The notes: a model not told the origin generated them from the sequence alone. Shown: positions 33,730-43,268, counted from the stretch's first letter. The stretch: DNA of 64,000 nucleotides from DATJGF01 sp035495315 (GCA_035495315.1 DATJGF010000110.1:1-64000); one strand, 5' to 3'. Numbers and translations are program-made.

Positions 33730-36099
33730 ATGGTGCAGATCACGCATAATGGTGAGCGGGTCGAATTGAGCAGTCCGACGTTGATGCCGCGCGCGGCGGG
33801 GTTTCTATGGAATCGACGCATGATGATTCAGGCAACCTGCCGCGGCTATGCGATAGGGCAGTTCATGCAGCCGGAACCGGCCAAATACTCTTATGCTCCA
33901 AATCTCGAGGCCAAAACTTTCATGCAGCCGGAGCAACCTTATTACGCGCATCACCCGGGCCGGTTTTTTTATGTTAAAGATGAAGAGACCGGCGCGCTGT
34001 TCTCGGCGCCTTACGAACCGGTGCGGGCAACGCTCGATCATTATCGCTTTTCTGTCGGCCAACGCGATCTGCGGTGGAGCGTTGAAAAGGACGGCATTGC
34101 ACTCGAGATTTGTTTAAGTCTCCCGGCCAGCGACGTTGTCGAGCTTTGGGCCGTGCAGGTGCATAACAAGTCAGGACGCGAGCGGCGAGTCAGTGTTTAC
34201 CCCTACTTCACGGTGGGCTACATGAGTTGGATGAACCAGTCGGCCCAATACCGGGCTGACCTCGGCGGCATTGTCGCCACGTGTATGACGCCTTATCAAA
34301 AGGTGGCGGATTATTTCAGAATTAAAGATTTTAAGGACAAAACGTTTCTGCTGGCGCAGGAGATGCCGGCCGCCTGGGAAGCAAAACAGGAAGCGTTTGA
34401 GGGCGAGGGTGGGTTGCACAATCCCGCAGGCATTCTGTCCGAGGAACTCGGCAAAGGCGATGCGCTTTACGAAACACCCGCAGCTATCCTTCAGTATCGA
34501 CTCCGGCTGTCTGCAGATCGGAGTCGGGATTATCGATTTCTTTTTGGACCAGCATCTACCGATGGTGAAATCGGAGCACTCCGCGCCAGGTATCTGCATG
34601 CCGAGGGTTTCGCGCGCGCTGCGGCGGAATACTCAACGTACATAGCCGAGGGCAAAGGTTGTCTGACTATTGAGACGCCGGATCGGGAGTTCGATCATTT
34701 CGTTAACCATTGGTTACCGCGGCAGGTCTTCTACCACGGCGATGTGAATCGACTGACGACCGATCCTCAGACTCGCAATTACCTCCAGGACAACATGGGC
34801 ATGAGTTATCTCAAGCCTTCCCTCACACGTCGGGCTTTTTTGCACGCACTCAGTCAACAGGAACCGAGCGGCGCGATGCCTGATGGAATTCTTTTGGTCG
34901 AGGGAGCGGAACTTAAATACATCAACCAAATCCCACATACAGATCATTGTGTTTGGTTGCCGGTTTGTCTCAGGGCGTACCTGGACGAAACGAATGACGA
35001 CGCCATTTTGGGGGAACAGGTAACCGATCGCGAAAGTCAAACTCGGACGATGTTCGAGCGCATCACGCTTGCGATGCGCTGGCTGTTGAGAGCTCGCGAC
35101 CATCGCGGATTGAGTTACATCGCGCAAGGCGACTGGTGTGACCCGATGAACATGGTGGGCTACAAAGGCAAAGGCGTCTCCGGCTGGTTATCAGTGGCGA
35201 CGGCCTATGCGCTGAACTTGTGGGCGAAGATTTGTGAGGATCAAAACGCCGGCTCTCTTGCCGAAGAATTCATAGTGGGCGCCGCTGATATCAACAAAGC
35301 GGTGAATGCTTACCTTTGGGACGGTCAATGGTTCGCTCGCGGCATTACGGATGAAGGCAGGACTTTCGGAACAAACAGAGACCCGGAAGGCCGCATTTTT
35401 CTAAATCCTCAAAGCTGGGCGATCCTGGCCGGGACAGCCAATCCTGCGCAACGACGGCTGATGATGACGGCCATTGAGCAGCAACTGGAGACACCTTACG
35501 GTGTGATGTTGCTGGCGCCGGCATTTACCGCAATGCGCGAAGACATCGGGCGGGTCACCCAGAAATTTCCGGGTTCGGCGGAAAATGGCTCGGTTTATAA
35601 CCATGCGGCGGCCTTTTATATTTACAGCCTTTATACCATTGGTGAGCAAGACCGCGCCTTCAAGCTCTTGCGCCAGATGCTTCCTGGTCCCTCCCCCGAA
35701 GACTATGAGCGAAGGGGCCAGTTGCCGGTGTTTATTCCGAATTACTATCGTGGTGGGTACTATCAACACCCACGAACGGCCGGACGCTCGAGCCAGTTAT
35801 TCAACACTGGCACCGTGTCGTGGATCTATCGGTGTCTGGTGGAAGAACTGTTTGGATTAAAAGGTTCTAAAGCGGGTCTCCAGATCAGGCCTCAGCTCCC
35901 AAGCCAGTGGCCGGGGGCCAGGGCCGTCCGCACATTTCGCGGCGCCACCTTTAACGTAGAAATGAAACGCCAGTCCGGCGCTTCCAAGACGATAATTATG
36001 GTCGATGGTAACAAGCTGATTGAAGACACTGTCACCGCTATTCAAGCCGGCCGAACGTACAACGTAGAGGTCAGGTTTGGCGCCTCGACTGAGCCATGA
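33730..36099 (+). CDS. GH94 family glycoside phosphorylase
   Basis: 789 residues from the ATG at 33730; an earlier TTG would run through the repeat. Two-part layout: a beta-rich N-terminal region (about 1-280) and a helical catalytic barrel. GDWCDPMNMVGYKGKGVSGW contains the likely general-acid aspartate (about Asp471), and GTNRDPEGRIFLNPQSWAIL and GSVYNHAAAFYI are GH94 blocks. GH94 enzymes split cellobiose, chitobiose, cellobionic acid or beta-glucans with phosphate. The length and the GDWCDPMN form fit cellobionic-acid-type phosphorylases, but this is inference. Downstream of the GPH symporter; no signal peptide, so cytoplasmic. Confidence 0.88.
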   Translation: MVQITHNGERVELSSPTLMPRAAGFLWNRRMMIQATCRGYAIGQFMQPEPAKYSYAPNLEAKTFMQPEQPYYAHHPGRFFYVKDEETGALFSAPYEPVRATLDHYRFSVGQRDLRWSVEKDGIALEICLSLPASDVVELWAVQVHNKSGRERRVSVYPYFTVGYMSWMNQSAQYRADLGGIVATCMTPYQKVADYFRIKDFKDKTFLLAQEMPAAWEAKQEAFEGEGGLHNPAGILSEELGKGDALYETPAAILQYRLRLSADRSRDYRFLFGPASTDGEIGALRARYLHAEGFARAAAEYSTYIAEGKGCLTIETPDREFDHFVNHWLPRQVFYHGDVNRLTTDPQTRNYLQDNMGMSYLKPSLTRRAFLHALSQQEPSGAMPDGILLVEGAELKYINQIPHTDHCVWLPVCLRAYLDETNDDAILGEQVTDRESQTRTMFERITLAMRWLLRARDHRGLSYIAQGDWCDPMNMVGYKGKGVSGWLSVATAYALNLWAKICEDQNAGSLAEEFIVGAADINKAVNAYLWDGQWFARGITDEGRTFGTNRDPEGRIFLNPQSWAILAGTANPAQRRLMMTAIEQQLETPYGVMLLAPAFTAMREDIGRVTQKFPGSAENGSVYNHAAAFYIYSLYTIGEQDRAFKLLRQMLPGPSPEDYERRGQLPVFIPNYYRGGYYQHPRTAGRSSQLFNTGTVSWIYRCLVEELFGLKGSKAGLQIRPQLPSQWPGARAVRTFRGATFNVEMKRQSGASKTIIMVDGNKLIEDTVTAIQAGRTYNVEVRFGASTEP

Positions 36100-36124
36100 G
36101 CGACTGACTTCTCAGCCGAGGCCG

Positions 36125-37588
36125 ATGAGCGATGCTATGCCAAGTTCGGTAGACATTCACGGTGCTCCCACAGAACCGGCGCTTCCCTCGAGTTGCCCAG
36201 GCGCCTGGAAGCCGGTCCTCACGCTGCTGGTGCTCGCCCCCAGCATTGGGGAACTGCTTTCCGGCTCCTCGCCTCCGTTGCAGTTTTTCAATCCGATTTT
36301 TTTCCTATTGCTGGTGGGATTATACGGATGCGGTGCGTTGCTGGTGCGCGAAACGGCGGCCCGGCGCAGCCTCAACTCAACGGGCATTCTCTTATGCGGC
36401 GCGGCTTATGGGATTATCGAAGAGGGATTGATGTGCAAGAGCTTCTTTAATCCTCACTGGACTGACACCGGATTTTTGAGTGTATATGGCCGGGCTTGGG
36501 GTGTGAATTGGGTTTGGGCGTTCGGTTTGACGTTCTATCACATGGTCGTGTCGATAACGGTGCCGATTTTCCTGACAGAGGCATTGTTCCCGGCACGCGC
36601 CCGCGAACCTTGGATCCGGCGCCGCGGCTGGCTCATCACAGCGGCTTCATTCTCTCTGGTTACGCTTCTGGGGTTTTGCGCATTCGATAACCGCCAATTT
36701 CATTTAATTGAAATCAAACAGCCGCTGGCGTTAGCACGACGGTTCAACGACTCAACGGAGGCACTCGATCGGTTTATCGGGAGACAACTCAACCGCAAGC
36801 ACCGGGAGGTGATTCGAAAAGCTGTCGCATTGCAAAAGGATTCACCGGATTTGGCACATGCCGTACAGGATGAACTCAATCGGCTTCTGCCACGCGCGGA
36901 CTTGTACTCGGAGGAAAAGTTTGCCGGTGTTACCTTGCCGGACAATTTAAAAGCGCAAGCAACGAAACCGAGGCATGGGGATAAACTGGTGGAATTCAAT
37001 AGGGGGCTGCTGGAAGCGGCGTATCCGGAGATGCTGGCGAGGAGACAGATTTATCCCTTTCGGCCCAGCTGGAGGTTAACACTAGGGTCGGTTGTGGCGA
37101 TCGCCGGGTTGGTGCTGCTGGGGCTCAGGCAAACTCTTGGAGGACAATCAACGGGGTCATTGCGCAAGCCGTGGCGCGCAGGTCTGGGCTGTACTGTGGG
37201 GTTTGTCCTGGTTGGCTTCATCATCCCTTCTCTGGTCGAGCACGGGACCAGAATACCGCCAACGGTGAATTGCGTTCTTTGGTGCGTGATTGGGGTTTTG
37301 ATTGGGCGTCTACTAGCGCGAACCAACGACCAGGGAGATTACTTGTGGCGGCGAGGACTTTGGGCCATTGGCGTAATGACGCCGTGGATCTTCTTCGCGC
37401 TCCTGTTGGGGATATTTGTAGGTATGATAGGTGCGAAGAGTTTTTCCGGGATGGTTATTGTGGCGTTGGCGTTTGGGTTGGCGATTCTGAAACTGGCACT
37501 AAGCTGGAGAAGCAGGCTGGTATTGAGTGCACAATCCAATTCCCCTCATCCCGCCCCTTTCCTAAGGGGAAAGGGTGAAACACGCTGA
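36125..37588 (+). CDS. polytopic membrane protein of unknown function
   Basis: 487 residues from the ATG at 36125, 25 bases after the GH94 stop. About nine hydrophobic segments, four before and four or five after a soluble part near 205-320 that is rich in charged helices (LDRFIGRQLNRKHREVIRKAV). YGIIEEGLMCKSFFNPHW, with a Glu-Glu pair near 103, recalls the EE motif of CPBP-type membrane proteases, but no other motif supports that. The last 15 residues (SPHPAPFLRGKGETR) are encoded by a CCCTTTCC hairpin repeat, so the original C-terminus was probably different. Function not recognised. Confidence 0.65.
   Translation: MSDAMPSSVDIHGAPTEPALPSSCPGAWKPVLTLLVLAPSIGELLSGSSPPLQFFNPIFFLLLVGLYGCGALLVRETAARRSLNSTGILLCGAAYGIIEEGLMCKSFFNPHWTDTGFLSVYGRAWGVNWVWAFGLTFYHMVVSITVPIFLTEALFPARAREPWIRRRGWLITAASFSLVTLLGFCAFDNRQFHLIEIKQPLALARRFNDSTEALDRFIGRQLNRKHREVIRKAVALQKDSPDLAHAVQDELNRLLPRADLYSEEKFAGVTLPDNLKAQATKPRHGDKLVEFNRGLLEAAYPEMLARRQIYPFRPSWRLTLGSVVAIAGLVLLGLRQTLGGQSTGSLRKPWRAGLGCTVGFVLVGFIIPSLVEHGTRIPPTVNCVLWCVIGVLIGRLLARTNDQGDYLWRRGLWAIGVMTPWIFFALLLGIFVGMIGAKSFSGMVIVALAFGLAILKLALSWRSRLVLSAQSNSPHPAPFLRGKGETR
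37554..37575. repeat. CCCTTTCC hairpin at the gene end
   Basis: CCCTTTCC (37555-37562) and GGAAAGGG (37568-37575) are reverse complements around TAAGG. It lies in frame at the end of the membrane-protein gene and codes for its last residues. Same family as 5858 and 13984. Confidence 0.6.
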
Positions 37589-37663
37589 ACACGCTGAGCC
37601 TTTATGCTCTCAGGCGCGAGGAGGCTCTGCTTGGACGGTTACGATTGAGAGAGCGTAGTCCGT

Positions 37664-38821
37664 TCAGGTGGCGCTGCCCATGGTGTCACTGAAGGTCGCA
37701 GTGGTCAGGGACATTCCGGTCAGGTGCTCGTTTACCCATTTGATGCCGGCGCTGCAGGCGCCGAGCAGATTCGGGTCAGGGGCGGTCAATGGCAGGATGC
37801 TATCTTCGGCTTCGCTGTACATCGGCATGAGGTTGCCTTCGTTTATGGCACAGAACCGATCACCGGCGCCGATCGCCAGCAACATCTTGGTATAGCTCTC
37901 CAGGTTTACTTCGCCTTCGCCATGCCCGCAGAATTGGTGTCCGCGTTGGGACCAATCTTCGGATATCATCAGAGTGGAGGAGCCTTGCAGAAACTTAAAG
38001 TTTTTGGCATGGCTGCCAATCACGCGTGGGGCGACGTACGGGCTGGTGAAGCGTTGCAACCATCCTTCACCCGCCCAGCAATGACTGGGGTCGCCCCAAA
38101 CGCAGAGGCACTTGTCATAATCGGTCGCCAACAGCAGCAGGCCGAAATCGCGCGCGCAGATAGCGCCGGTGCACGGATGCAACTCTTGCGCCAGATAGGC
38201 TCCAAGGGAGTTCGCACGGGCCCGGATTTTGGCGGTCTTGTCTCGAAACCGGTTGAGGCCCTCACCGATTAGCTTGTCCCAGCCAAAGAACCAGGGATAG
38301 CCGCTGTGGAGGACGGGGTGGCCCCACAATCCCCAGAACCAGCCGTAGATGCGGATGCCGGCGGCGGTGCCGGTTTCGAGCAAGCCCAGGAGATATTCCT
38401 CTGACCAATCCTCCACATATTGTGTGCCCTTAGCGAGCACTGAGCCGGGAACAAATTTTTCGGCGTATTCGAGTCCCCAAGTGGCGCTCAAATGGGCGTA
38501 GGCGGCACAGTGAGCGCTGATGGTCGGCGCGACAATTTTTAGTCCGGCGAGGATTTGTTTGATTTCGGTGGCCGAGCGGAAGGCGATCCGGCAATTATCG
38601 CCGTGGCCGGGACCGTTGAGGAGGTAATTGGAGATCATCAAAGAAACGGCGCCGGATTGAGTCGCATATTTGCCGACAGCTTCCAAGGTCTTAAAGCCGC
38701 CGACCAGCTGGCCGGTTTCGACGCCTGCAACGACGCTGACCTGCTTGCCGCAGCCGAGATTGAGTCGAGCGCGTGCGGGATCGAAATACGTATTGAGTTC
38801 TTTGAAGAACAGAGGGTTCAT
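37664..38821 (-). CDS. sugar isomerase/epimerase-like TIM-barrel protein
   Basis: 385 residues from the ATG at 38821 (MNPLFFKELNTYFDPARARL); the longer frame upstream lacks conserved sequence. No signal peptide. The pattern of alternating hydrophobic strands and acidic/His ends (PTISAHCAAYAHLSATWG, GIRIYGWFWGLWGHP, LLLATDYDKCLCVWGDPSHCWAGEG, LMISEDWSQRGHQFCGHGEGEV, FCAINEGNLMPMYSE) suggests a metal-dependent TIM barrel of the xylose-isomerase superfamily. I do not recognise the exact family. Convergent with the membrane-protein gene and divergent from the decarboxylase, near other sugar genes. Confidence 0.55.
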   Translation of the reverse strand: MNPLFFKELNTYFDPARARLNLGCGKQVSVVAGVETGQLVGGFKTLEAVGKYATQSGAVSLMISNYLLNGPGHGDNCRIAFRSATEIKQILAGLKIVAPTISAHCAAYAHLSATWGLEYAEKFVPGSVLAKGTQYVEDWSEEYLLGLLETGTAAGIRIYGWFWGLWGHPVLHSGYPWFFGWDKLIGEGLNRFRDKTAKIRARANSLGAYLAQELHPCTGAICARDFGLLLLATDYDKCLCVWGDPSHCWAGEGWLQRFTSPYVAPRVIGSHAKNFKFLQGSSTLMISEDWSQRGHQFCGHGEGEVNLESYTKMLLAIGAGDRFCAINEGNLMPMYSEAEDSILPLTAPDPNLLGACSAGIKWVNEHLTGMSLTTATFSDTMGSAT

Positions 38822-38921
38822 GACGCGAGAGTAACTCGCGAGATGTGAAACTGTCCAATGGATAAGCTGACTTAAAATCGGCGGTCCTTGCCCAGCCCAG
38901 AGCTGCCGCCAGGAGGCGGCT

Positions 38922-38949
38922 TTGATTTCGCAAGTTCTAATGCTATTTT
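38922..38949 (+). promoter_or_regulatory. weak candidate promoter of the decarboxylase gene
   Basis: TTGATT (38922-38927) and TATTTT (38944-38949) are 16 bases apart. Transcription would start only a few bases before the ATG at 38961, giving a nearly leaderless message. Both boxes are imperfect. Confidence 0.3.
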
Positions 38950-38960
38950 GATCATGGCCA

Positions 38961-40643
38961 ATGAAAACTTCTCTTAGCATCGGCGAGTACTTAATCCAAC
39001 GCCTCTATGCCCACGGTGTGCGCCATGTTTTCGGTTTGCCTGGCGACTATGTGCTGGGCTTTTACGATCTGCTCACCAAGAGTAAACTGGGAATTATCAA
39101 CACCTGCGACGAACAGGGCGCTGGTTTTGCCGCGGACGCTTACGCGCGGGTTCGCGGACTCGGCGCGGTGTGCGTGACGTATTGTGTTGGGGGGCTGAAG
39201 GTGGCCAACACCACCGCGGAGGCGTTTGCTGAGAAATCCCCAGTGGTCGTTATCAGCGGCGCTCCGGGCATGAAGGAGCGCGAAAAGAACCCGTTACTGC
39301 ACCACAAAGTCCGTGAATTTGACACGCAGAAAAAGGTGTTTGATCAACTAACGATCGCATCGGCGGTCCTGAGCGATCCCCAGACGGCGTTCCAGGAGAT
39401 CGATCGTGTGTTGCACGCGGCGTTGCGTTACAAGCGGCCGGTTTATATCGAGTTGCCGAGGGATCAGGTCGGTCTGCCGGGCATACCTCACCATCGTCCA
39501 CCCGATTTGCACGAGCGCAGCAACATACATTCCCTGCAAGCGGCGCTGGCGGAGGCCAGTGAGATGATCAATGACGCGCGCAGGCCCGTCATTCTCGCCG
39601 ATGTCGAAATTCATCGTTTCGGCCTGCAGGACCAGGTGCTGAAACTGGCCGAAAGCACGGGCATACCTGTTGCGGCGACGGTGTTGGGCAAATCGGTGAT
39701 TGGCGAACAGCACCCCTTCTATATTGGCATTTATGAAGGTGCAATGGGACGCGACGATGTGCGGGAATATGTCGAGGGGAGTGATTGTCTGATTATGCTC
39801 GGGGCGTTCATGACGGATATTAACCTGGGCATTTATACTGCACGGCTGGATCCGGGCCGCTGCATTTCGGCCACCAGTGAAAAGCTTTCGATCCGTTACC
39901 ACACCTACGAAGATGTCCGATTCAAGGATTTCATGCGCGGTTTAGTTGGGCTGCGCCTGCGTCCGCGCAAGCTGGGCAAAATACCGCGTCCGGCCTCGAT
40001 CGCGAGTTTGCGACGCTTGGATGGCCAAAGCAATTCTCGGTCGCTTACGCCGTTCAAACGTGAACCATTGACTGTGCGGATAACGGTGAAGCGCCTATTT
40101 GAAACACTAAACAGTTTCCTCTCAGAAAACACAGTGGTGGTTGCGGATGTTGGAGATGCCTTGTTTGGGGCGACGGACTTATTCATCCGCGGCCGGACCG
40201 AGTTTCTTGCGCCCGCCTATTACACGTCGATGGGCTTCGCAGTGCCGGCGTGCATTGGGGCACAAGTCGCCAATCCAAAACTACGGCCTTTGGTTCTGGT
40301 GGGTGACGGCGCGTTTCAAATGACCGGGATGGAACTGGCTACGGTAGCCCGCTATCGACTCAACCCGATCGTCGTGGTTTTGAACAATAATGGGTATGGA
40401 ACAGAGCGCCATATGCAGGATGGTCCATATAATGATCTTTGGCCATGGCGTTACAGCAGGATCCCGGAAGTGCTGGGGGCTGGACGCGGATTTCTAGTGG
40501 AAACCGAGGCGGACCTCCGCCACGCCTTGACCGAGGCGCAACGATTGACCGAGAGCTTCTGCTTAATCGAAGTGCGTTTGGCGCAGTTGGATCGTTCGCC
40601 GGCCCTCGACCGGCTTGCAGCCCGACTGGCTAAACGCCTGTAA
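38961..40643 (+). CDS. ThDP-dependent 2-oxo-acid decarboxylase
   Basis: 560 residues, the length of pyruvate/indolepyruvate decarboxylases. N-terminal PYR domain with the activating glutamate in CDEQGAGFAADAYAR (Glu51). A His-His pair (LLHHKV, His114-115) is typical of decarboxylases and absent from acetolactate synthases. The middle Rossmann-like domain is at about 190-330. The ThDP/Mg site is GDGAFQMTGMELATVARY (GDG at 448-450) with LNNNGYGTE about 25 residues later. It would convert a 2-oxo acid to an aldehyde plus CO2. Substrate unclear: pyruvate, phenylpyruvate, indolepyruvate or branched keto acid. Convergent with rpsA, sharing a hairpin terminator. Confidence 0.9.
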   Translation: MKTSLSIGEYLIQRLYAHGVRHVFGLPGDYVLGFYDLLTKSKLGIINTCDEQGAGFAADAYARVRGLGAVCVTYCVGGLKVANTTAEAFAEKSPVVVISGAPGMKEREKNPLLHHKVREFDTQKKVFDQLTIASAVLSDPQTAFQEIDRVLHAALRYKRPVYIELPRDQVGLPGIPHHRPPDLHERSNIHSLQAALAEASEMINDARRPVILADVEIHRFGLQDQVLKLAESTGIPVAATVLGKSVIGEQHPFYIGIYEGAMGRDDVREYVEGSDCLIMLGAFMTDINLGIYTARLDPGRCISATSEKLSIRYHTYEDVRFKDFMRGLVGLRLRPRKLGKIPRPASIASLRRLDGQSNSRSLTPFKREPLTVRITVKRLFETLNSFLSENTVVVADVGDALFGATDLFIRGRTEFLAPAYYTSMGFAVPACIGAQVANPKLRPLVLVGDGAFQMTGMELATVARYRLNPIVVVLNNNGYGTERHMQDGPYNDLWPWRYSRIPEVLGAGRGFLVETEADLRHALTEAQRLTESFCLIEVRLAQLDRSPALDRLAARLAKRL

Positions 40644-40670
40644 AAAAAGGCCGGGTCGTTTGACCCGGCC
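40641..40670 (-). terminator. rho-independent terminator of rpsA
   Basis: GGCCGGGTC-GTTT-GACCCGGCC (40649-40670) is a perfect 9-bp stem with a 4-base loop. On the minus strand it is followed by a run of seven T (complement of 40642-40648), the classic form. It lies 23 bases after the rpsA stop at 40693 and could also serve the convergent decarboxylase gene. Confidence 0.85.
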
Positions 40671-40692
40671 GTGGCAAAAATTTACAGCGAGA

Positions 40693-42375
40693 TTACTTTT
40701 CTTTTGTATCTTCGGCTTTCGCCTCGTCAGCAGCGTCGAAGGCATGCTGCAGGGCAACCAGGTCTTCGCCCGGCTTCAAGGCGTCGAGGACTGCTTGCTC
40801 GGCCTTGAGCTGCTCGGGCGAGTAATTGGCGGCCTTGATCGACAGACCGATCCGGCGATCGCCCTTATCGATCTTAATCACGCGCGCAGTGACTTCCTGG
40901 CCGACCTTAAGCACGTTTTTGATCTTGTCGACACGATCTTCGCTGATCTGTGAAATGTGCACCAAGCCATCAATCTCATGCTGCAACCCGACGAAGGCGC
41001 CGAAGCTGGCCAGCTTGGTGACACTGCCGGTGACCAGGTCGCCCACTTTATAGAGTTGATCGATGCTGGCCCACGGATCTTGTGTCAGCTGCTTAAGACC
41101 AACCGCGATTCTTTGGTTGGTTTTATCGACTTCGAGGACGACGGCTTCGACCTCGTCACCTTTCTTCAAGACCTCGGAAGGATGATTGATTTTGCGCGTC
41201 CAGGAGATGTCGGACACGTGGATCATACCATCGAGCCCTTCTTCGAGTTCGATGAATGCACCGTAACTGGTTAGATTGCGGATCTTGCCTTTGACATGTG
41301 TTCCAGGCGGATATTTCTCCTGTGCACGGTCCCAAGGATTAGCTTCGAGCTGGCGCAGACCAAGAGAGATTTTTTGTTCTTCACGGTTGATGCCCAGAAC
41401 GACGGCCTCAATTTCCTGGTCCTGCTTCAACATGTCGGAAGGCTTGGCAACGCGTTTGGTCCATGACAATTCGGTGACGTGGACCAGGCCTTCGACTCCC
41501 GGTTCCAGTTCGACAAACGCGCCGTAAGGAACCAGGTTAACGACCTTGCCCTTGACCTTCGCGCCGACGGGATACTTCTGTTCGATGCTGTCCCACGGAT
41601 TCGCCAGCTTCTGCTTAAGACCCAAACTGACGCGTTCCTTTTCGCGATTGATGTCCAGGACGACGACATCGATGTCCTGGCCTACTTTCAGCAATTCGGA
41701 AGGATGACCGATGCGGCCCCAGCTCATATCGGTGATGTGCAATAGTCCATCGATACCATTCAGATCGATGAAGGCGCCGAAATCGGTAATATTTTTTACA
41801 GTGCCTTTGCGGATATCGCCTGGGGTCATCTCCGACAGGAGCTTCTGGCGACGTTCGAGCCGTTCCTGCTCGATCAGTTCGCGGCGCGAGAGGACGATAT
41901 TTTGCCGTTCCTGATTAATTTTAACGACTTTGAAATCGTAGGTATTGCCGACGTATTGAGTCAGGTTCTTAGGAGTGGCGATATCGATCTGAGATGCCGG
42001 TAAAAATGCTTCAACTCCGATATTGACCAGCAAGCCGCCTTTGACGATGGCCTTCACCTTGCCGGCAATGGTTCCCCCTTCGTTGCAAATCGTCAAAATC
42101 CGTTCCCAATTCTTTTTGAACTCGGCCTTTTCCTTTGAGAGGACGACCATGCCTTCTTTGTCTTCGAGCTTCTCGATGAGCACATCGATTTCATCTCCAG
42201 GTTTTACGGTTTTGATGTCTTCAAACTCATTGCCTGAGATGACCCCTTCGCTTTTATAGCCGATATCCACCAGCACTTCTTTGGGGCGGACTTCGATGAT
42301 GGTACCTTTGACGATATTGCCAGCCGCAAAGGGCAACGTGCCCGTTTGCGTCATGGCCTCTTCCATTGTGAGCAT
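40693..42375 (-). CDS. rpsA: 30S ribosomal protein S1
   Basis: 560 residues from the ATG at 42375 (MLTMEEAMTQTG); ATG 42366 is a close alternative and a TTG at 42411 is unlikely. Six S1 RNA-binding repeats: GNIVKGTIIEV, GGTIAGKVKAIV, GDIRKGTVKNITDFGAFIDL, GAKVKGKVVNLVPYGAFVEL, GTHVKGKIRNLTSYGAFIEL, GDLVTGSVTKLASFGAFVGL. The first two are the divergent ribosome-binding ones. S1 holds mRNA on the small subunit. Followed by a strong terminator. The 437-base leader region shared with nrdR may carry regulation. Confidence 0.97.
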   Translation of the reverse strand: MLTMEEAMTQTGTLPFAAGNIVKGTIIEVRPKEVLVDIGYKSEGVISGNEFEDIKTVKPGDEIDVLIEKLEDKEGMVVLSKEKAEFKKNWERILTICNEGGTIAGKVKAIVKGGLLVNIGVEAFLPASQIDIATPKNLTQYVGNTYDFKVVKINQERQNIVLSRRELIEQERLERRQKLLSEMTPGDIRKGTVKNITDFGAFIDLNGIDGLLHITDMSWGRIGHPSELLKVGQDIDVVVLDINREKERVSLGLKQKLANPWDSIEQKYPVGAKVKGKVVNLVPYGAFVELEPGVEGLVHVTELSWTKRVAKPSDMLKQDQEIEAVVLGINREEQKISLGLRQLEANPWDRAQEKYPPGTHVKGKIRNLTSYGAFIELEEGLDGMIHVSDISWTRKINHPSEVLKKGDEVEAVVLEVDKTNQRIAVGLKQLTQDPWASIDQLYKVGDLVTGSVTKLASFGAFVGLQHEIDGLVHISQISEDRVDKIKNVLKVGQEVTARVIKIDKGDRRIGLSIKAANYSPEQLKAEQAVLDALKPGEDLVALQHAFDAADEAKAEDTKEK

Positions 42376-42812
42376 AAATAAACTAAACGACGACGGATTT
42401 GTTTCGGACAAACCTTAGGGGAGACTTGGTCAGCGAGTGCTTTCCGAGCTCCATTGCCTAACGGACCAAACGTTGCCAGGGCAACGGAGGTTGAGGGTTA
42501 GGTTCCTGGTTAACTTTCTTTTCTCAGCCTCAATGAACATCCGCACACACGGTGTTCAGGCGAGAAAAAAGATAAGCCTCCAGACCCTGGAAGCAAGCGC
42601 GAATTAGGCAAAAGTCCCAGGGCGAAAAAACACTTAGTAAGATCTTTTCTGAAGGCGCTTACAGAGAATTGATTCTAAGTTGTTCAAAGGTAGTGTGATA
42701 CCTTCCAATTTTAAGGAAAATCCCAGGTCGGCAGGGGATCGTAACCCTCTTGACTCCTCAAGATAGTGTGTAGTACAACCGGCCATACACAATTAGAAGT
42801 GGTCAGCCCGAT
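42376..42812. other. divergent control region between rpsA and nrdR
   Basis: No gene. It holds a long stem at about 42515-42585: CTTTTCTC and GCCT on the left pair with AGGC and GAGAAAA on the right, enclosing GAACA-T-CCG / CGGTGTTC. This may be a leader structure of rpsA or a small RNA. Nearer nrdR, TAGTGTG occurs at 42691-42697 and 42764-42770, resembling half of the NrdR box. TTGACT at 42750 could be a -35, but no well-spaced -10 is clear. All regulatory readings here are inference. Confidence 0.35.
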
Positions 42813-43268
42813 ATGCGTTGCCCGAAATGCGGTTGTCAGGACGATAAGGTGATTGATTCGCGCGCCTCGCGCGAGGGTGCGACCATCCGGCGACGCCGGC
42901 AATGTGTTTCTTGTGGCTTCCGCTTTACCACCTATGAAGAAATAGAGCGCGGAGGCTTGGTTGTGATCAAACGTGACGGCCGGAGGGAGGAATTCTCAAA
43001 GGAAAAATTGATCTCAGGTATCAGGAAAGCGTGCCAAAAACGCCCGGTAAGTCCGAAGGTCATTGAGGATTTGGTAGAACGTTTGGTCAATGAAGTTACC
43101 GACAAATACGAACGGGAAGTGCCGGGGGAAGTTATCGGCCGACTGGTAATGGAGGGATTGCGACAAATCGACGAAGTGGCGTACGTGCGATTTGCGAGCG
43201 TTTACCGGCGTTTCCAAGAGGCGACTGATTTTGTGCAAGAAGTCAAAAAACTCGGAGGAAAAGAATGA
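42813..43268 (+). CDS. nrdR: transcriptional repressor NrdR
   Basis: 151 residues, typical length. Zinc ribbon at the N-terminus with Cys3, Cys6, Cys31, Cys34 (MRCPKCG ... RRRRQCVSCGFRF), then an ATP-cone from about 49 to 139 (VVIKRDGRREEFSKEKLISGIRKAC ... VRFASVYRRFQEATDF). NrdR senses ATP/dATP and represses ribonucleotide reductase genes. No nrd gene is in the window. Its stop overlaps the start of the next gene (ATGA), so that gene's product is made together with it. Confidence 0.97.
   Translation: MRCPKCGCQDDKVIDSRASREGATIRRRRQCVSCGFRFTTYEEIERGGLVVIKRDGRREEFSKEKLISGIRKACQKRPVSPKVIEDLVERLVNEVTDKYEREVPGEVIGRLVMEGLRQIDEVAYVRFASVYRRFQEATDFVQEVKKLGGKE

Noticed and set aside
38822..38980. N-terminal extension of the TIM-barrel-like protein
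   Set aside because: It would overlap the start of the divergent decarboxylase gene and shows no conserved pattern.
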